Source: Microthrixaceae bacterium (GTDB taxonomy: Bacteria > Actinomycetota > Acidimicrobiia > Acidimicrobiales > Microtrichaceae). Taken from it: a DNA stretch of 64,000 bases. Shown piece after piece: positions 50,477 through 59,689 of this stretch. How positions within the stretch are numbered: position 1 is the stretch's first letter; the number at the start of each line of letters is the position of its first letter. The stretch covers positions 248,001 through 312,000 of the forward strand of contig JAMLGK010000001.1 in NCBI GenBank assembly GCA_023957995.1, in the 5' to 3' direction. The notes beneath the pieces were generated by a model. That model ran no database searches. It had not been told where the DNA came from and saw only the letters and a program-made list of their open reading frames with translations. A program made the position numbers and the translations under genes.

Positions 50477-52963
50477 TCAGCGAACCATCTGCCGAAGGCG
50501 TCGGGAATACTCCTGGGTGAGCGACCTCGCATCCTGTTGGGTCGCGCCCTCGGCCCAGATGTGGGTGAGCGGATCCTCCGGGTCGGGAAGCACCAGCACC
50601 CAACCCTGTTCGTGGAACACCTTCACCCCGTCGATCAGCTCCACGTCGCGGCCCTGGGTCTGTTCCACGAGGCTGCGCATGACCAGCCCCTTTTCGTCCC
50701 AGGGCGTGACCACCGTCTCGTGCACCAGGTGGCAGGTGGGGGCCGCTGCCCTGACCTGCGCCAGTGTCGCGTCGGAGCGGGTGAGCAGGTCCAGCATCTT
50801 GAGCAGACCCGCCGCGGCGTCGAACGCCGGCATGAACTCCGGCAGGATCACTCCCCCCTCGAGGTTCATGGCGAACACGACATCGGAGGAGTCCGCCTCG
50901 GCCATCAACGCAGGTGCCGAGGTCTTGGACCACCGCAGATCCAGGCCGTTGGCCTCCAACACGTCCACCGACGCCTTCGGGGCATTCACCGGAAGGGCCA
51001 CGGTTCCGGAGTCGATCGAACGTCCCAACAGCTCCAGGAACGCGAACAACGCCTCGGTGTCCGACAGGACCTCTCCCTCGCCGTCGACGAGTGTCAACTG
51101 GTCTCCGGAGGGGTCGATCACCGCACCCAGATCGGCACCCGAGGCCTTCACCAGCGCACCGACCTGCGCGGCGTGTGTGGTCCGATCGAAGCCCAGCATC
51201 CCCGCGGTGGAGACATAGGGATTGACCGCCAGAACCTCCGCCCCCAGTTTCGCCAGCACATTGGGCATGGCGAGGCTCGCCGAACCGTACGCATAGTCGA
51301 TGACGACCTTGAAGTTGCGTTCGTCGATGGCCTTGGTGTCGATCGACTGCTCGAGCGCCACCGCGTACTGCTCCAGCGCCCGCGGCACCAGATCGATGTC
51401 TCCGATGTCGGCGGGGCGGACCCTGCGGAAGTCCTCCCTGGAGAACAGTCTCTCGATCTTTCGCTGGCTCGCTTCGGTGATGTCGGCACCGGCGCCGTCG
51501 AGGAAGCGGATGATCACCGAGTCGGGATCACCGTCGGCCAGGCGACACGAGATGCCTCCGTGCACGTTGGCGGAACCGCTGTGGAACCTCGTGATGGGCA
51601 CCGAGGTCACCTCGAGGTCGAACACGTTCACCCCACCGGCCTGCAATCCCGCGATCATCGCCCGCTTGAGCATCCGCGCAGCCCTCGATGAGTCACGTGA
51701 GACCACCACACGAGCGTCGTTGGGCAGTGACGTGGCGTAGGCCAGAGCGACCTTGGCGGCCAGCTCCGGTGTGGCATCCACGTTCGCCAGCCCGGTGACC
51801 CCTCCTCTGCCGAACAGGCTCCGTGCTCCGCGCGACTCCCAGATGAGCGACGTGTTGACGACGGCACCTGCCTCGATGGTCTTGAAGGGATAGACCTTCA
51901 CGTCGCTCGAGATGAGTGCGTCCTCGCCCACGAAGACCTCATCGCCGAGAACCACCCCCTCCTCGCAGCGGGCCCCGCGGCGAAGATCCGCCGAGCGCCC
52001 CACCACCGTGCCGCGCAGTCGAACCGACTCGCCCAGGTAGGTGTTGTCGTGCACGACGCTGCGATCGATCTCGCCGTCGCTGCGCACGCGCACCCCGGTG
52101 CCCAGCACCGCGTACTCGCCGATGTTCACACCGGAGTCGATGTTGCAGTTGTCGCCGATGAGCGCGGGTCCGATCAGGTTGGCCTCGGGGCTGATCTCGG
52201 CTCCCTTGCCGACCCACACCCCGTCGGCCACCTCGATACCGGGGATGTCGGCCTGCACCCGTTCGTCGAGGATGTCCTTGTGGGCCCTCACGTAGGCGTC
52301 GAGGGTGCCCACGTCCTCCCAGTAGCCCTCGCCCACCGAACCGAGGATCCGTTCGCCGTCGGCGAGGACCTGCGGGAACACGTCGCCGGAGAAGTCCACC
52401 GGTTCGTCGGCGGCGATCCAGTCGAAGATCCGTGGCTCCAACACGTAGATCCCCGAGTTGATCGTGTCGGAGAACACCTGTCCCCAGGTGGGCTTCTCCA
52501 GGAAGCGCTCGATGTTCCCCTCGTCGTCGGTGATCACGATGCCGTACTCGAGGGGGTTGTCCACCCGCACCAGTCCGATGGTTGCGAGCGCATCGGCGGC
52601 CTCGTGGGCCTTCACGATCGCGGAGATGTCCATGTCGGTGAGGACGTCGCCGGAGATCACCAGAAAGGTCTCCTCGAGCTGGTCCTTGGCGTTGCGCACC
52701 GAACCCGCAGTGCCCAGCGGTGACTCCTCGGTGGCGTAGGTCATGTTGACCCCGAACTCGGACCCGTCGCCGAAGTAGGTCCTGATCGTCTCGGCCATGA
52801 ACGCCACCGTGACGACGATGTCGGTGATTCCGTGACGCTTCAGCAGGCCGATCACGTGTTCCATCATCGGACGGTTCGCCAGCGGCATCATGGGCTTCGG
52901 GGCGTTGGAGGTGAGCGGGCGGAGCCTGGTGCCCTCACCTCCGGCCATGATCACTGCTTTCAT
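50477..52963 (-). CDS. Mannose-1-phosphate guanylyltransferase / phosphomannomutase-like fusion
   Basis: 828 residues. The nucleotidyltransferase domain has MKAVIMAGGEGTRLRPLTSN and APKPMMPLANRPM, then DVLTDMDISA. A left-handed beta-helix follows (residues about 250-370, VWVGKGAEISPEANLIGPAL). A phosphohexomutase-like region (about 380-828) reads GGISCRLADGDPDSV where true mutases have T-A-S-H-N-P, so the phosphoserine is not in place. It probably makes GDP-mannose or another NDP-sugar for glycans. The degenerate mutase part is common in this fusion type. GGAGG precedes ATG 52963. Confidence 0.85.
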   Translation of the reverse strand: MKAVIMAGGEGTRLRPLTSNAPKPMMPLANRPMMEHVIGLLKRHGITDIVVTVAFMAETIRTYFGDGSEFGVNMTYATEESPLGTAGSVRNAKDQLEETFLVISGDVLTDMDISAIVKAHEAADALATIGLVRVDNPLEYGIVITDDEGNIERFLEKPTWGQVFSDTINSGIYVLEPRIFDWIAADEPVDFSGDVFPQVLADGERILGSVGEGYWEDVGTLDAYVRAHKDILDERVQADIPGIEVADGVWVGKGAEISPEANLIGPALIGDNCNIDSGVNIGEYAVLGTGVRVRSDGEIDRSVVHDNTYLGESVRLRGTVVGRSADLRRGARCEEGVVLGDEVFVGEDALISSDVKVYPFKTIEAGAVVNTSLIWESRGARSLFGRGGVTGLANVDATPELAAKVALAYATSLPNDARVVVSRDSSRAARMLKRAMIAGLQAGGVNVFDLEVTSVPITRFHSGSANVHGGISCRLADGDPDSVIIRFLDGAGADITEASQRKIERLFSREDFRRVRPADIGDIDLVPRALEQYAVALEQSIDTKAIDERNFKVVIDYAYGSASLAMPNVLAKLGAEVLAVNPYVSTAGMLGFDRTTHAAQVGALVKASGADLGAVIDPSGDQLTLVDGEGEVLSDTEALFAFLELLGRSIDSGTVALPVNAPKASVDVLEANGLDLRWSKTSAPALMAEADSSDVVFAMNLEGGVILPEFMPAFDAAAGLLKMLDLLTRSDATLAQVRAAAPTCHLVHETVVTPWDEKGLVMRSLVEQTQGRDVELIDGVKVFHEQGWVLVLPDPEDPLTHIWAEGATQQDARSLTQEYSRRLRQMVR

Positions 52964-53000
52964 AACGTGTCCTCCACGAGATTCATGACGAGTCCTCCTG

Positions 53001-53750
53001 TCAACCGGCGTGCTCGGCGGTCGAGCCCTCGGAGATTGCATCTGCTTGTTGTGCGGCCCGACCCTCCGCGAGAGCGGTCGGGCCTTCGCGCAGGTAACCG
53101 ATGAAGGCGATGTATCCGAACACCAGTCCCGGTATGCCGACCAACCACGCCGCGATCAGGAACAGGTCGCGCAGGGATTGCGACAGTGTCGGGTCGCTCG
53201 AGATCAAGAACATCGGGAACGCCGCCATGAGACAGAACGTGCCTGTCTTGCCGACGTAGCTGACATCCATCCGCCGGGCACCCATGAGGGTGATCGTGGC
53301 CACGTAGATCGACATCACCACCTCTCGGGCGATCGCCAGGATTCCGAACACCAGGAACAACTTCGTTGATGTCGTGGAACCACCCGGCGGATCGATCGAC
53401 ACCGCCCAGAGGATCGAACCGACACCCACGATCATCAGCAGCCGATCGACGGTCGGATCGAACATCTTGCCGAAGTTCGACACCTGCGAGAAGCGTCGGG
53501 CGACGTAACCGTCCACCCAGTCGGTGGCGCCGAGTGCTGCCAACAACACCGCTGCCTGCCAGCGGAGGTCCTCCCAGAAGAGCAGCCACACGAACAGCGG
53601 GATGCACAGTGCACGCACCAGTGTGATCAGGTTGGGCAGGGTGAGCAGACGGTCCTCACCCTCGGGGATCACCTCGCCGGCCAGTCCCCGCCGCTCGCCG
53701 TCGTGGCTCCCGTCGTCACCCAGTGCGCCGTGATCCTGTCGCTCTGCCAC
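53001..53750 (-). CDS. CDP-alcohol phosphatidyltransferase
   Basis: 249 residues. The full signature is visible in two parts: DWVDGYVARRF, then GKMFDPTVDRLL, giving D-G-x2-A-R-x8-G-x3-D-x3-D. LPNLITLVRALCIPLFVWLL is the first membrane helix; about six are expected. It joins a CDP-diacylglycerol (or CDP-alcohol) to an acceptor such as glycerol-3-phosphate or inositol phosphate in the membrane. PgsA-type is most likely. The acidic N- and C-termini are extra. Confidence 0.9.
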   Translation of the reverse strand: MAERQDHGALGDDGSHDGERRGLAGEVIPEGEDRLLTLPNLITLVRALCIPLFVWLLFWEDLRWQAAVLLAALGATDWVDGYVARRFSQVSNFGKMFDPTVDRLLMIVGVGSILWAVSIDPPGGSTTSTKLFLVFGILAIAREVVMSIYVATITLMGARRMDVSYVGKTGTFCLMAAFPMFLISSDPTLSQSLRDLFLIAAWLVGIPGLVFGYIAFIGYLREGPTALAEGRAAQQADAISEGSTAEHAG

Positions 53751-53756
53751 GACCCC

Positions 53757-53762
53757 ACTCTA
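53757..53762 (-). promoter_or_regulatory. Putative -10 element for the phosphatidyltransferase gene
   Basis: Minus-strand TAGAGT, six bases, GTG at 53750. Confidence 0.45.
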
Positions 53763-53861
53763 GGGACCTGCACGGGCTCGCCGGACGGCTGGTCGTCCCG
53801 GTCCGCGATCCCACGTCGCTGCAGCGGCCGAAGACCGCCACAGCCGGGTGCCACGGCTGCC

Positions 53862-53867
53862 TATGGT
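53862..53867 (+). promoter_or_regulatory. Putative -10 element for the HIT-GH29 transcript
   Basis: TATGGT, six bases, ATG at 53874. Confidence 0.45.
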
Positions 53868-53873
53868 GGCGGC

Positions 53874-54371
53874 ATGAACGCTCAGGGGAACAGCCCACCA
53901 GCGGGGGCGACAGGTCCGTCTATCTTCACGCGAATCATCCGGGGGGAGATCCCCGGCCGGTTCGTGTGGCGTGACGACCTGGTGGTGGCGATTCTCACGA
54001 TCGCCCCCATCAGGCCCGGCCACACGATGGTGGTACCGATCGAGGAGGTGGACCACTGGCTGGACGTCCCAGCAACGACCTGGGCGCGCGTGGGTGAGGT
54101 CTCCCAGGCCATCGGCTCTGCCCAGATGGAGGCATTCAAGCCCGCGAGGATCGGTTCGATGATCCTCGGCATGGAGGTGCCGCACTGTCACGTGCATCTC
54201 GTGCCCATCGACAACGAGCGCGACCTGAGCTTCGCGAACGCCGACGCAACCGTGTCCGATGAGGCCCAGGATGCCAGTGCCGAGGCGATACGGGCTGCGC
54301 TCAGGGCTGCGGGCCACACCGCATGCGTACCGGATTCGAACGGCGAGGGTCCGACAGGTCGGGCCTCGTGA
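53874..54371 (+). CDS. HIT-family nucleotide hydrolase
   Basis: 165 residues. FTRIIRGEIPGRFVWRDD is the usual HIT start, IAPIRPGHTMVVPIEEVDHW follows, and the histidine triad is VPHCHVHLVP near residue 102. It is expected to cleave AMP from a nucleotide conjugate. The C-terminal tail is longer than in the basic family. Its stop overlaps the start of the fucosidase gene (GTGA). ATG 53874 is supported by the -10 placement. Confidence 0.9.
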   Translation: MNAQGNSPPAGATGPSIFTRIIRGEIPGRFVWRDDLVVAILTIAPIRPGHTMVVPIEEVDHWLDVPATTWARVGEVSQAIGSAQMEAFKPARIGSMILGMEVPHCHVHLVPIDNERDLSFANADATVSDEAQDASAEAIRAALRAAGHTACVPDSNGEGPTGRAS

Positions 54372-55831
54372 GTTCCAGGACCGCACTGAAGGAACTCCGC
54401 CGACATCGGGTACCCGCCTGGTGGAGCGATGCCAAGGTGGGCATCTTCATCCACTGGACTCCGGCGGCGGTGCCGGGTTGGGCCCCCGTGGACTCCGAGA
54501 TCGGAGACCTCCTGGCGGCCGGCCGCGAGGATGCCCTGGCCGAGAACCCCTACACGGAGTGGTACGAGAACTCCATCAGGTTCCCCCAGTCCTCCGCCAG
54601 CCGCCACCACCGCGAGACCTACGGCGACAAACCGTATTCGGACTTCGCGGAGGAGTTCTCCGAGGCGCTGGCGTCGTGGAACCCCGACGACTGGGCGCGC
54701 AGCTTTGCCGCCACCGGAGCGCGGTACGTGGTCCTGGTGGCCAAGCACCACGACGGGTGGTGCCTCTGGCCGACCGAGGTGGTCAACCCGAACCGGCCCA
54801 ACTGGTTCTCCAGGCGCGACATCGTCGGGGAACTCCGCGAGGCCGTCCTCGCTGCTGGGATGCGCTTCGGCGTCTACTACTCCGGGGGCCTCGACTGGAC
54901 CTTCGATGACCGGCCCATCGGGAACCTGGGCGACATGCTCGCAGCGATTCCCCGCGGCGACTATCCCGCCTACGCGGATGCCCAGGTGCGCGAGTTGATC
55001 GACCGCTACAGCCCGTCGGTGCTCTGGAACGACATCGCGTGGCCGAGTACGGGTGCTGAGCTCTGGCCCACGATGCAGCACTACTACCGGCGCGTGCCCG
55101 ACGGGGTGGTGAACGACCGCTGGATGCCCTGGTCACCCGCCATGGCGGCCGCCGGATTGAAACCTGTCAGGCGAGCAGCCAACTCGCTCAACGCCAGGGT
55201 CACCCGATCCTCGAGAGGTCTGGTCCCTCCCAAGCCACCGCACTTCGACGTGCGCACTCCCGAGTACGTCGTGTTCGACGACGTGCAGAGGCACCCCTGG
55301 GAGTGCGTGCGGGGCATGGACCAGTCCTTCGGCTACAACCGCAACTCGGGGCCCGACCACTTCCTGTCGGACGGCGAGCTCCTGGAGATGACCGGCGACA
55401 TCGTCGCCAAGGGCGGCAACCTGCTGCTCAACGTCGGACCGAAGGGCGAGGACGCGACCATTCCCGATCGCCAGTTGTCGCTTCTCGGGACCCTCGGGAA
55501 CTGGACCGGTTCGCAGGGCGCTTCGATCTTCGCGTCGCGACCATGGATACGCCCGGTCGGCGAGTCGGTCGAAGGACACGGTCTGCGCTACTGGGCGAGA
55601 GACCGATCGCTGTTCGTGGCGGTCGACCAGCGCGGTGGGTCCTCGAGCAGGGGTGGGGCCGCGGACAGCACCGTGACCCTGCGCGAGGTGGCTCCCTCAC
55701 CCACCACCGTGGTGAGGACCGCCTCCGGAGAACCGGTCACCCACACCGACGCACCGGAGGGTCTGCAATGCGTCTGGACCCCGTCGGTTCCGTGGTCGGT
55801 GCTGGAGATCACCGACGCCCGCTGTCGCTGA
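54368..55831 (+). CDS. Glycoside hydrolase family 29 alpha-L-fucosidase
   Basis: 487 residues. The start has WWSDAKVGIFIHWTPAAVPG. Middle motifs are YVVLVAKHHDGWCLWPTEVV and MRFGVYYSGGLDWTF. The nucleophile aspartate is in SVLWNDIAWPSTG near residue 220. The late GNLLLNVGPKGEDATIP and a C-terminal beta-domain are typical of GH29. No signal peptide is seen, so it acts inside the cell on imported fucosides. It starts at GTG 54368, overlapping the HIT stop, an odd partner for a sugar hydrolase. Confidence 0.92.
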   Translation: MSSRTALKELRRHRVPAWWSDAKVGIFIHWTPAAVPGWAPVDSEIGDLLAAGREDALAENPYTEWYENSIRFPQSSASRHHRETYGDKPYSDFAEEFSEALASWNPDDWARSFAATGARYVVLVAKHHDGWCLWPTEVVNPNRPNWFSRRDIVGELREAVLAAGMRFGVYYSGGLDWTFDDRPIGNLGDMLAAIPRGDYPAYADAQVRELIDRYSPSVLWNDIAWPSTGAELWPTMQHYYRRVPDGVVNDRWMPWSPAMAAAGLKPVRRAANSLNARVTRSSRGLVPPKPPHFDVRTPEYVVFDDVQRHPWECVRGMDQSFGYNRNSGPDHFLSDGELLEMTGDIVAKGGNLLLNVGPKGEDATIPDRQLSLLGTLGNWTGSQGASIFASRPWIRPVGESVEGHGLRYWARDRSLFVAVDQRGGSSSRGGAADSTVTLREVAPSPTTVVRTASGEPVTHTDAPEGLQCVWTPSVPWSVLEITDARCR

Positions 55832-55836
55832 TTCCC

Positions 55837-56658
55837 TCAGAGGTCCAGCCGTTGGGCCTCGTCACCTGAATCAGCCGCGCCCTGCGGTTGATCGAGTTCG
55901 ATCGGCTCTGTGAGCTGTTCGCCCTTGTTGCGCACGTTGTTCACCTCGACCGAAACCGGATGGAACGTGATGAGCTCCTTGGGAGCGGGCACGAGGAGCC
56001 TTCCGAGGGTTGCCACATCGGTGTTCGGGTCCAGCCATTCCTCCCACGCCGACGCGGGCAGGATCACCGGCATCCGGTGGTGCAGCTCGGCCATCTTCTC
56101 GTTGGGCGAGCCGGTGATGATCGTCGATGAGCGCACCGTCACCTCGGCGTTCTGCAGACCCTCGTCGGGCTCCCCATCTCCCTCCGCTGCCGCATCATCT
56201 CGGGCGGCACCATCTCGGGCGGCGCTGGGAAGCGTCCCGCGCCATTCCTCCCACAGCCCGGCGAAGGCGTAGGGCTCGCCGTCGGGGCGATGGATGAACC
56301 AGGGTTGCTTGCGCGAGGTGCCCTCGGGTTTGTTCCATTCGTAGAAACCGTCGACGGGCATGATGCAGCGGCGCTTCTTGAACGCAGAGCGGAACGCCGG
56401 CTTCTCGGCGACGGTCTCGGCCCGGGCGTTGATCAACTTGTTGCCGATACGCAGGTCCTTGGCCCATCTCGGCACGAGTCCCCAGTGGAAGGTGTCGAGG
56501 TTCCGCGTGCTTCCGTCGGAGTACACGACGAACACGTCGGTGGTCGGCGCGGTGTTGTAGTTGGCCTCGTGGGCGAGCGCCTGCTCGCTGACCCGGTCCA
56601 CATCGAAGTACTTGGCGATGTCCTCGGCGTTGGACGACGACACGAAGCGGCCACACAT
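55837..56658 (-). CDS. SRAP-domain protein (SOS-associated, YedK/HMCES type)
   Basis: 273 residues. MCGRFVSSS gives the catalytic Cys2, which forms a covalent link with abasic sites. NYNTAPTTDVFVVY, LVPRWAKD, LINARAETVAEKPAFRSAF and the VDGFYEWN segment follow. HHRMPVILP holds the active histidine. An acidic low-complexity insert (near residue 165; ARDGAARDDAAAEGDG) and the C-terminal tail are additions. It shields abasic sites in single-stranded DNA. Confidence 0.93.
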   Translation of the reverse strand: MCGRFVSSSNAEDIAKYFDVDRVSEQALAHEANYNTAPTTDVFVVYSDGSTRNLDTFHWGLVPRWAKDLRIGNKLINARAETVAEKPAFRSAFKKRRCIMPVDGFYEWNKPEGTSRKQPWFIHRPDGEPYAFAGLWEEWRGTLPSAARDGAARDDAAAEGDGEPDEGLQNAEVTVRSSTIITGSPNEKMAELHHRMPVILPASAWEEWLDPNTDVATLGRLLVPAPKELITFHPVSVEVNNVRNKGEQLTEPIELDQPQGAADSGDEAQRLDL

Positions 56659-56664
56659 GGCCCA

Positions 56665-56670
56665 ACCCTA
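56665..56670 (-). promoter_or_regulatory. Putative -10 element for the SRAP gene
   Basis: Minus-strand TAGGGT, six bases, ATG at 56658. No LexA box is evident next to it. Confidence 0.45.
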
Positions 56671-56751
56671 AACCGGCCGGTGTGGCCCACCTGCTCGGAC
56701 TCCCGGGCATGAGTCGGCCGCGGAGCGCCCGCCGGTACGATCGGTGCGCCC

Positions 56752-57915
56752 ATGAACGCTTCCGCCCCAGCGCCGATCGTGTCGGTGATCACTCCGACCT
56801 TCAACGAGGTGGAGAACCTGCCGGTGTTGGTCCCCCGCATCCACGCGGCCCTCGGCGACACTCCCCACGAGATAGTGATCGCGGACGACAACTCGCCCGA
56901 CCGCACCTGGGCCGTGGCCGAGGAGATCGCGGCCGGCGACGACTCGGTCGTGGTGCTGCGACGATTCCACGACCACGGGCTGTCGGCAGCGGTGCTCGAC
57001 GGCATGTCGGCGGCGCGCGCCCCCTATCTGGCTGTGATCGACGCAGACCTCCAACACGACCCCTCGGTCCTCGGTGAGATGCTGGCGCGCCTGCGCGCGG
57101 GCGACGCCGACGTCGTGGTCGGCAGCCGGGAGGCCGACGGGGGCGGTTATGGCGAATGGAGCGCCAGGCGCCGCTTCGTCTCCTGGGTGGCCGCCGGTAT
57201 CGCCAGGCTGTTCCTGCGGGTTCCGACGGGCGACCCCATGAGCGGATACTTCATGTTGACCCGCGGGGCCTACGAGTCGACCGCGGCCGAGATCAACCCG
57301 CTCGGCTTCAAGATCCTCCTGGAGTTCATAGGGCGCAACCGGGCCCTGCGGGTGCAGGACGTCGGCTACACCTTCGCCAACAGGGTGCACGGCGAGACCA
57401 AGCTCAAGCCGAGCGTCATCCGTTCCTACCTGCTGGCGGTCGCCGAGCTCCGGCTCGGCCGCCAGATCAACCCCGTGTTCTTCCTCTACGTTCTGGTGGG
57501 CATCCTCGGGGTTGCCGTGAACTCGGTGCTGTTCACGCTGTTCGAGGCGCTCGGGTTCCCGAGGATCGACACCGGCCTCAACGAGGCGCTCGACCCCATC
57601 TACTCCTCGTTCGTGGCCAGCGTGGTCCTCACGACGCTGCTGTTGTTCGTGATCAACAACGAGTTCACCTTCTGGGAACAGCGCTACCGGGGTTGGAGAA
57701 CGATCGGGGCGTTGCTGCTCTACGGCGTGATGACCGGGGTCGGCACCCTGGTCCACGTGGCCGTCTTCTCATGGCTGCAGGAAACGGGATTCCTGTTCAA
57801 CCTCATCGGCGATGACGCCGCACGCGTGGTGCACAACCTCGTCGGCGCCATGGTGGCGCTGGTGGTGAACTGGTACCTCAACACCACGTTCGTGTGGCGT
57901 AGGCGCCTCGTCTGA
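56752..57915 (+). CDS. GT2 glycosyltransferase fused to GtrA membrane domain
   Basis: 387 residues. Residues 1-235 form a dolichol-phosphate-mannose-type GT2 domain (VSVITPTFNEVENLPVLVPR, then VIADDNSPDRTW, and DADLQHDPSVLGEM with the metal D-x-D). Residues about 240-385 hold four GtrA helices (FFLYVLVGILGVAVNSVLFT, LTTLLLFVINNEFTFWEQ). It makes a lipid-linked sugar for flipping across the membrane. TACGAT lies ten bases before the ATG, so the mRNA leader would be very short. Confidence 0.92.
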   Translation: MNASAPAPIVSVITPTFNEVENLPVLVPRIHAALGDTPHEIVIADDNSPDRTWAVAEEIAAGDDSVVVLRRFHDHGLSAAVLDGMSAARAPYLAVIDADLQHDPSVLGEMLARLRAGDADVVVGSREADGGGYGEWSARRRFVSWVAAGIARLFLRVPTGDPMSGYFMLTRGAYESTAAEINPLGFKILLEFIGRNRALRVQDVGYTFANRVHGETKLKPSVIRSYLLAVAELRLGRQINPVFFLYVLVGILGVAVNSVLFTLFEALGFPRIDTGLNEALDPIYSSFVASVVLTTLLLFVINNEFTFWEQRYRGWRTIGALLLYGVMTGVGTLVHVAVFSWLQETGFLFNLIGDDAARVVHNLVGAMVALVVNWYLNTTFVWRRRLV

Positions 57916-57924
57916 GGCACCGCC

Positions 57925-58224
57925 TCAGCGCCCACCCATGGCGTGAGCCATGTCGGCTATCCGCACACCGGCGCGTTCGACCACCGGTTCGGTCCGGCCC
58001 AGCACCTCACGGATCTCCCGTAGGTCGATGACGAGGTCATCCGGTTCCGGATCTCCGGCTCGGTCGACGTCGGGTGACGACCGGATCCGTTCCGAGTCCA
58101 GCTGAACAGCACGGTCCAGCGCTTCGAGGGCGTCCTCGAGCCGTGCCATTGCCAGAAGGGTGTCGAGCGGACCCACCGAGGCCGCGAGTTCCTCGGTTCG
58201 TCTCTCGATTCGCTGAAGATCCAT
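57925..58224 (-). CDS. Small helical protein, unknown function
   Basis: About 99 residues from ATG 58224. Helical, charged sequence (QRIERRTEELAASVGPLDTL, LEDALEALDRAVQL, LREIREVLGRTEP) that could form a coiled coil. No motif or family is recognised. It is convergent with the GT2-GtrA gene, ten bases away. Coding is likely but not proven; no leaderless -10 is seen. Confidence 0.4.
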   Translation of the reverse strand: MDLQRIERRTEELAASVGPLDTLLAMARLEDALEALDRAVQLDSERIRSSPDVDRAGDPEPDDLVIDLREIREVLGRTEPVVERAGVRIADMAHAMGGR

Positions 58225-58351
58225 GCCTCGATGCTCCGGCATCGCCCCGGCCGGCGCAATGGGCAGGCGTTCCCGTCAGCTGGCGGCCACTGGGCCCTAC
58301 GGCACATCCCGGGTTGCTTGATTCGACGCCGAATCGGCCGATCGGAGAGGT

Positions 58352-59200
58352 ATGTCCGGACCAGTCACGCTCCGATGTTCCTCCTATGCCGGGGTGATCG
58401 TCCCGATGGTTCTCCTCGTCGCGCTGGCAATGCCGGGCGGCACCGACGCGATGACCGTCCAGTCGGTCACCCCCGGACCAGCGGTGTCGGGCCTGGTCGA
58501 CGCCGTCGACGAGTCCGTCGAGAACAACATCGGAGAACCGGTGCTCACCCTCAACAACGACAACCCCACGACCTGGTTGGCCACAGATGGTTCGAATCTC
58601 AGCGCGGGCGAACAGATGCGCTACCCGGTCTACAGCTACGAGTTGCTCGCGGAATCGAACGAATGTGCGTCCTATGACCTGCAGGTGACCATGGAGGTCA
58701 CCCTGAACGGGCCCGATGTGGGTCTCAACGACAACATGTTCCTGTTCCTGGTGGGCGATGACGACGCCTTCGGCGGATCGAGCCACGCAGGGCCCGCATC
58801 GGTGGGTTCGACGACCGAGATGGAGGCGAGTCTTCAGCTGACCGGAGCCCAGATGGCCGAACCGGTCACGATCCTCTACGGCGCCACCACCTACCAGACG
58901 CCTGGGATCCAGACCGGCTACACCCTCGGCGAACCCACGGTGGATCTCACCGAGGACCTGGCGGAGTGCGACCTCGACGGCGACGACGTTCCCGATGACG
59001 AGGATCCCGACAACACCGATGTGTGCGTCCCGGACCCCGAATCGACTGCGTGCGTGGAATCGAGGACCACCACACCTGTCGAGAGCACCACAACCACCGA
59101 GGTGCCGACACCGACGACCGAGGCGCCGACGACCCAGCCCCAGTCGCCTCCGCCGACGAGCGCGCAGGCCTCACCGGCGGCCCTCCGCCCGACCGGTTGA
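58352..59200 (+). CDS. Secreted protein with type-3-repeat-like calcium motif and Thr/Pro-rich tail
   Basis: 282 residues. A signal peptide is evident (VIVPMVLLVALAMPGGTDA, cleavage near residue 33). A beta-rich domain follows (LQVTMEVTLNGPDVGLNDNM). DLDGDDVPDDEDPDNTDVC resembles a thrombospondin type-3 calcium loop. The tail is Thr/Pro-rich (TTTEVPTPTTEAPTTQP), typical of a cell-wall spacer or O-mannosylated stalk. There is no LPxTG. GGAGAGG precedes ATG 58352. The function is unknown. Confidence 0.7.
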   Translation: MSGPVTLRCSSYAGVIVPMVLLVALAMPGGTDAMTVQSVTPGPAVSGLVDAVDESVENNIGEPVLTLNNDNPTTWLATDGSNLSAGEQMRYPVYSYELLAESNECASYDLQVTMEVTLNGPDVGLNDNMFLFLVGDDDAFGGSSHAGPASVGSTTEMEASLQLTGAQMAEPVTILYGATTYQTPGIQTGYTLGEPTVDLTEDLAECDLDGDDVPDDEDPDNTDVCVPDPESTACVESRTTTPVESTTTTEVPTPTTEAPTTQPQSPPPTSAQASPAALRPTG

Positions 59201-59313
59201 ACGACGCCACGGCCCCGCTGAGGGGGTCCTTCGCCGGCAGCTACCCCGACCCGGGAATCGTCGCATTCGGCACTAAACCTCTGGTTGGGATCGACCGATG
59301 AACCAGTGTGGAC

Positions 59314-59571
59314 ATGACCGAACATGACATCGCAAGCCTCGTGCGTCTGGGTGGGGCGGCGTTGCTGCTGACCGCTTCGGCTGTGATCGTCTTCGGCCTC
59401 CGGATAGGTGGTGTGGTGGCGACCCTCTCCCCCACCCACGGGATCCACAGCGGCGACGTCCTGGGCGTCATCACGGCCGCAGCAGCCCTCCTCCTTGCGC
59501 TGCCGGGCATCACCCGTATGGGCTTGCCGAGGCCCGGAGAACCACGCAGGCGGGCACTGGTTCGCAGCTGA
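59314..59571 (+). CDS. Small two-helix membrane protein
   Basis: About 85 residues. Two membrane helices: LGGAALLLTASAVIVFGLRI (about 11-30) and VLGVITAAAALLLALPGI (about 48-65). Basic C-terminus RPGEPRRRALVRS. No family is recognised. A GTG six bases upstream (59308) is an alternative start. Confidence 0.5.
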   Translation: MTEHDIASLVRLGGAALLLTASAVIVFGLRIGGVVATLSPTHGIHSGDVLGVITAAAALLLALPGITRMGLPRPGEPRRRALVRS

Positions 59572-59689
59572 TCCGGCGGCTCTGCGGGATCGCGTGACCG
59601 CACCGGGATGGGGAACCACACAATCCGGCCCATCGGGACAACACCGGTCGTAGCCTTCGCGGGTCTACAACGAACCGGGAGAGCAAGAC

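Noticed and set aside
50006..51691. 561-codon plus-strand open frame opposite gcvH and the guanylyltransferase
   Set aside because: No motif; the opposite strand encodes recognised proteins.
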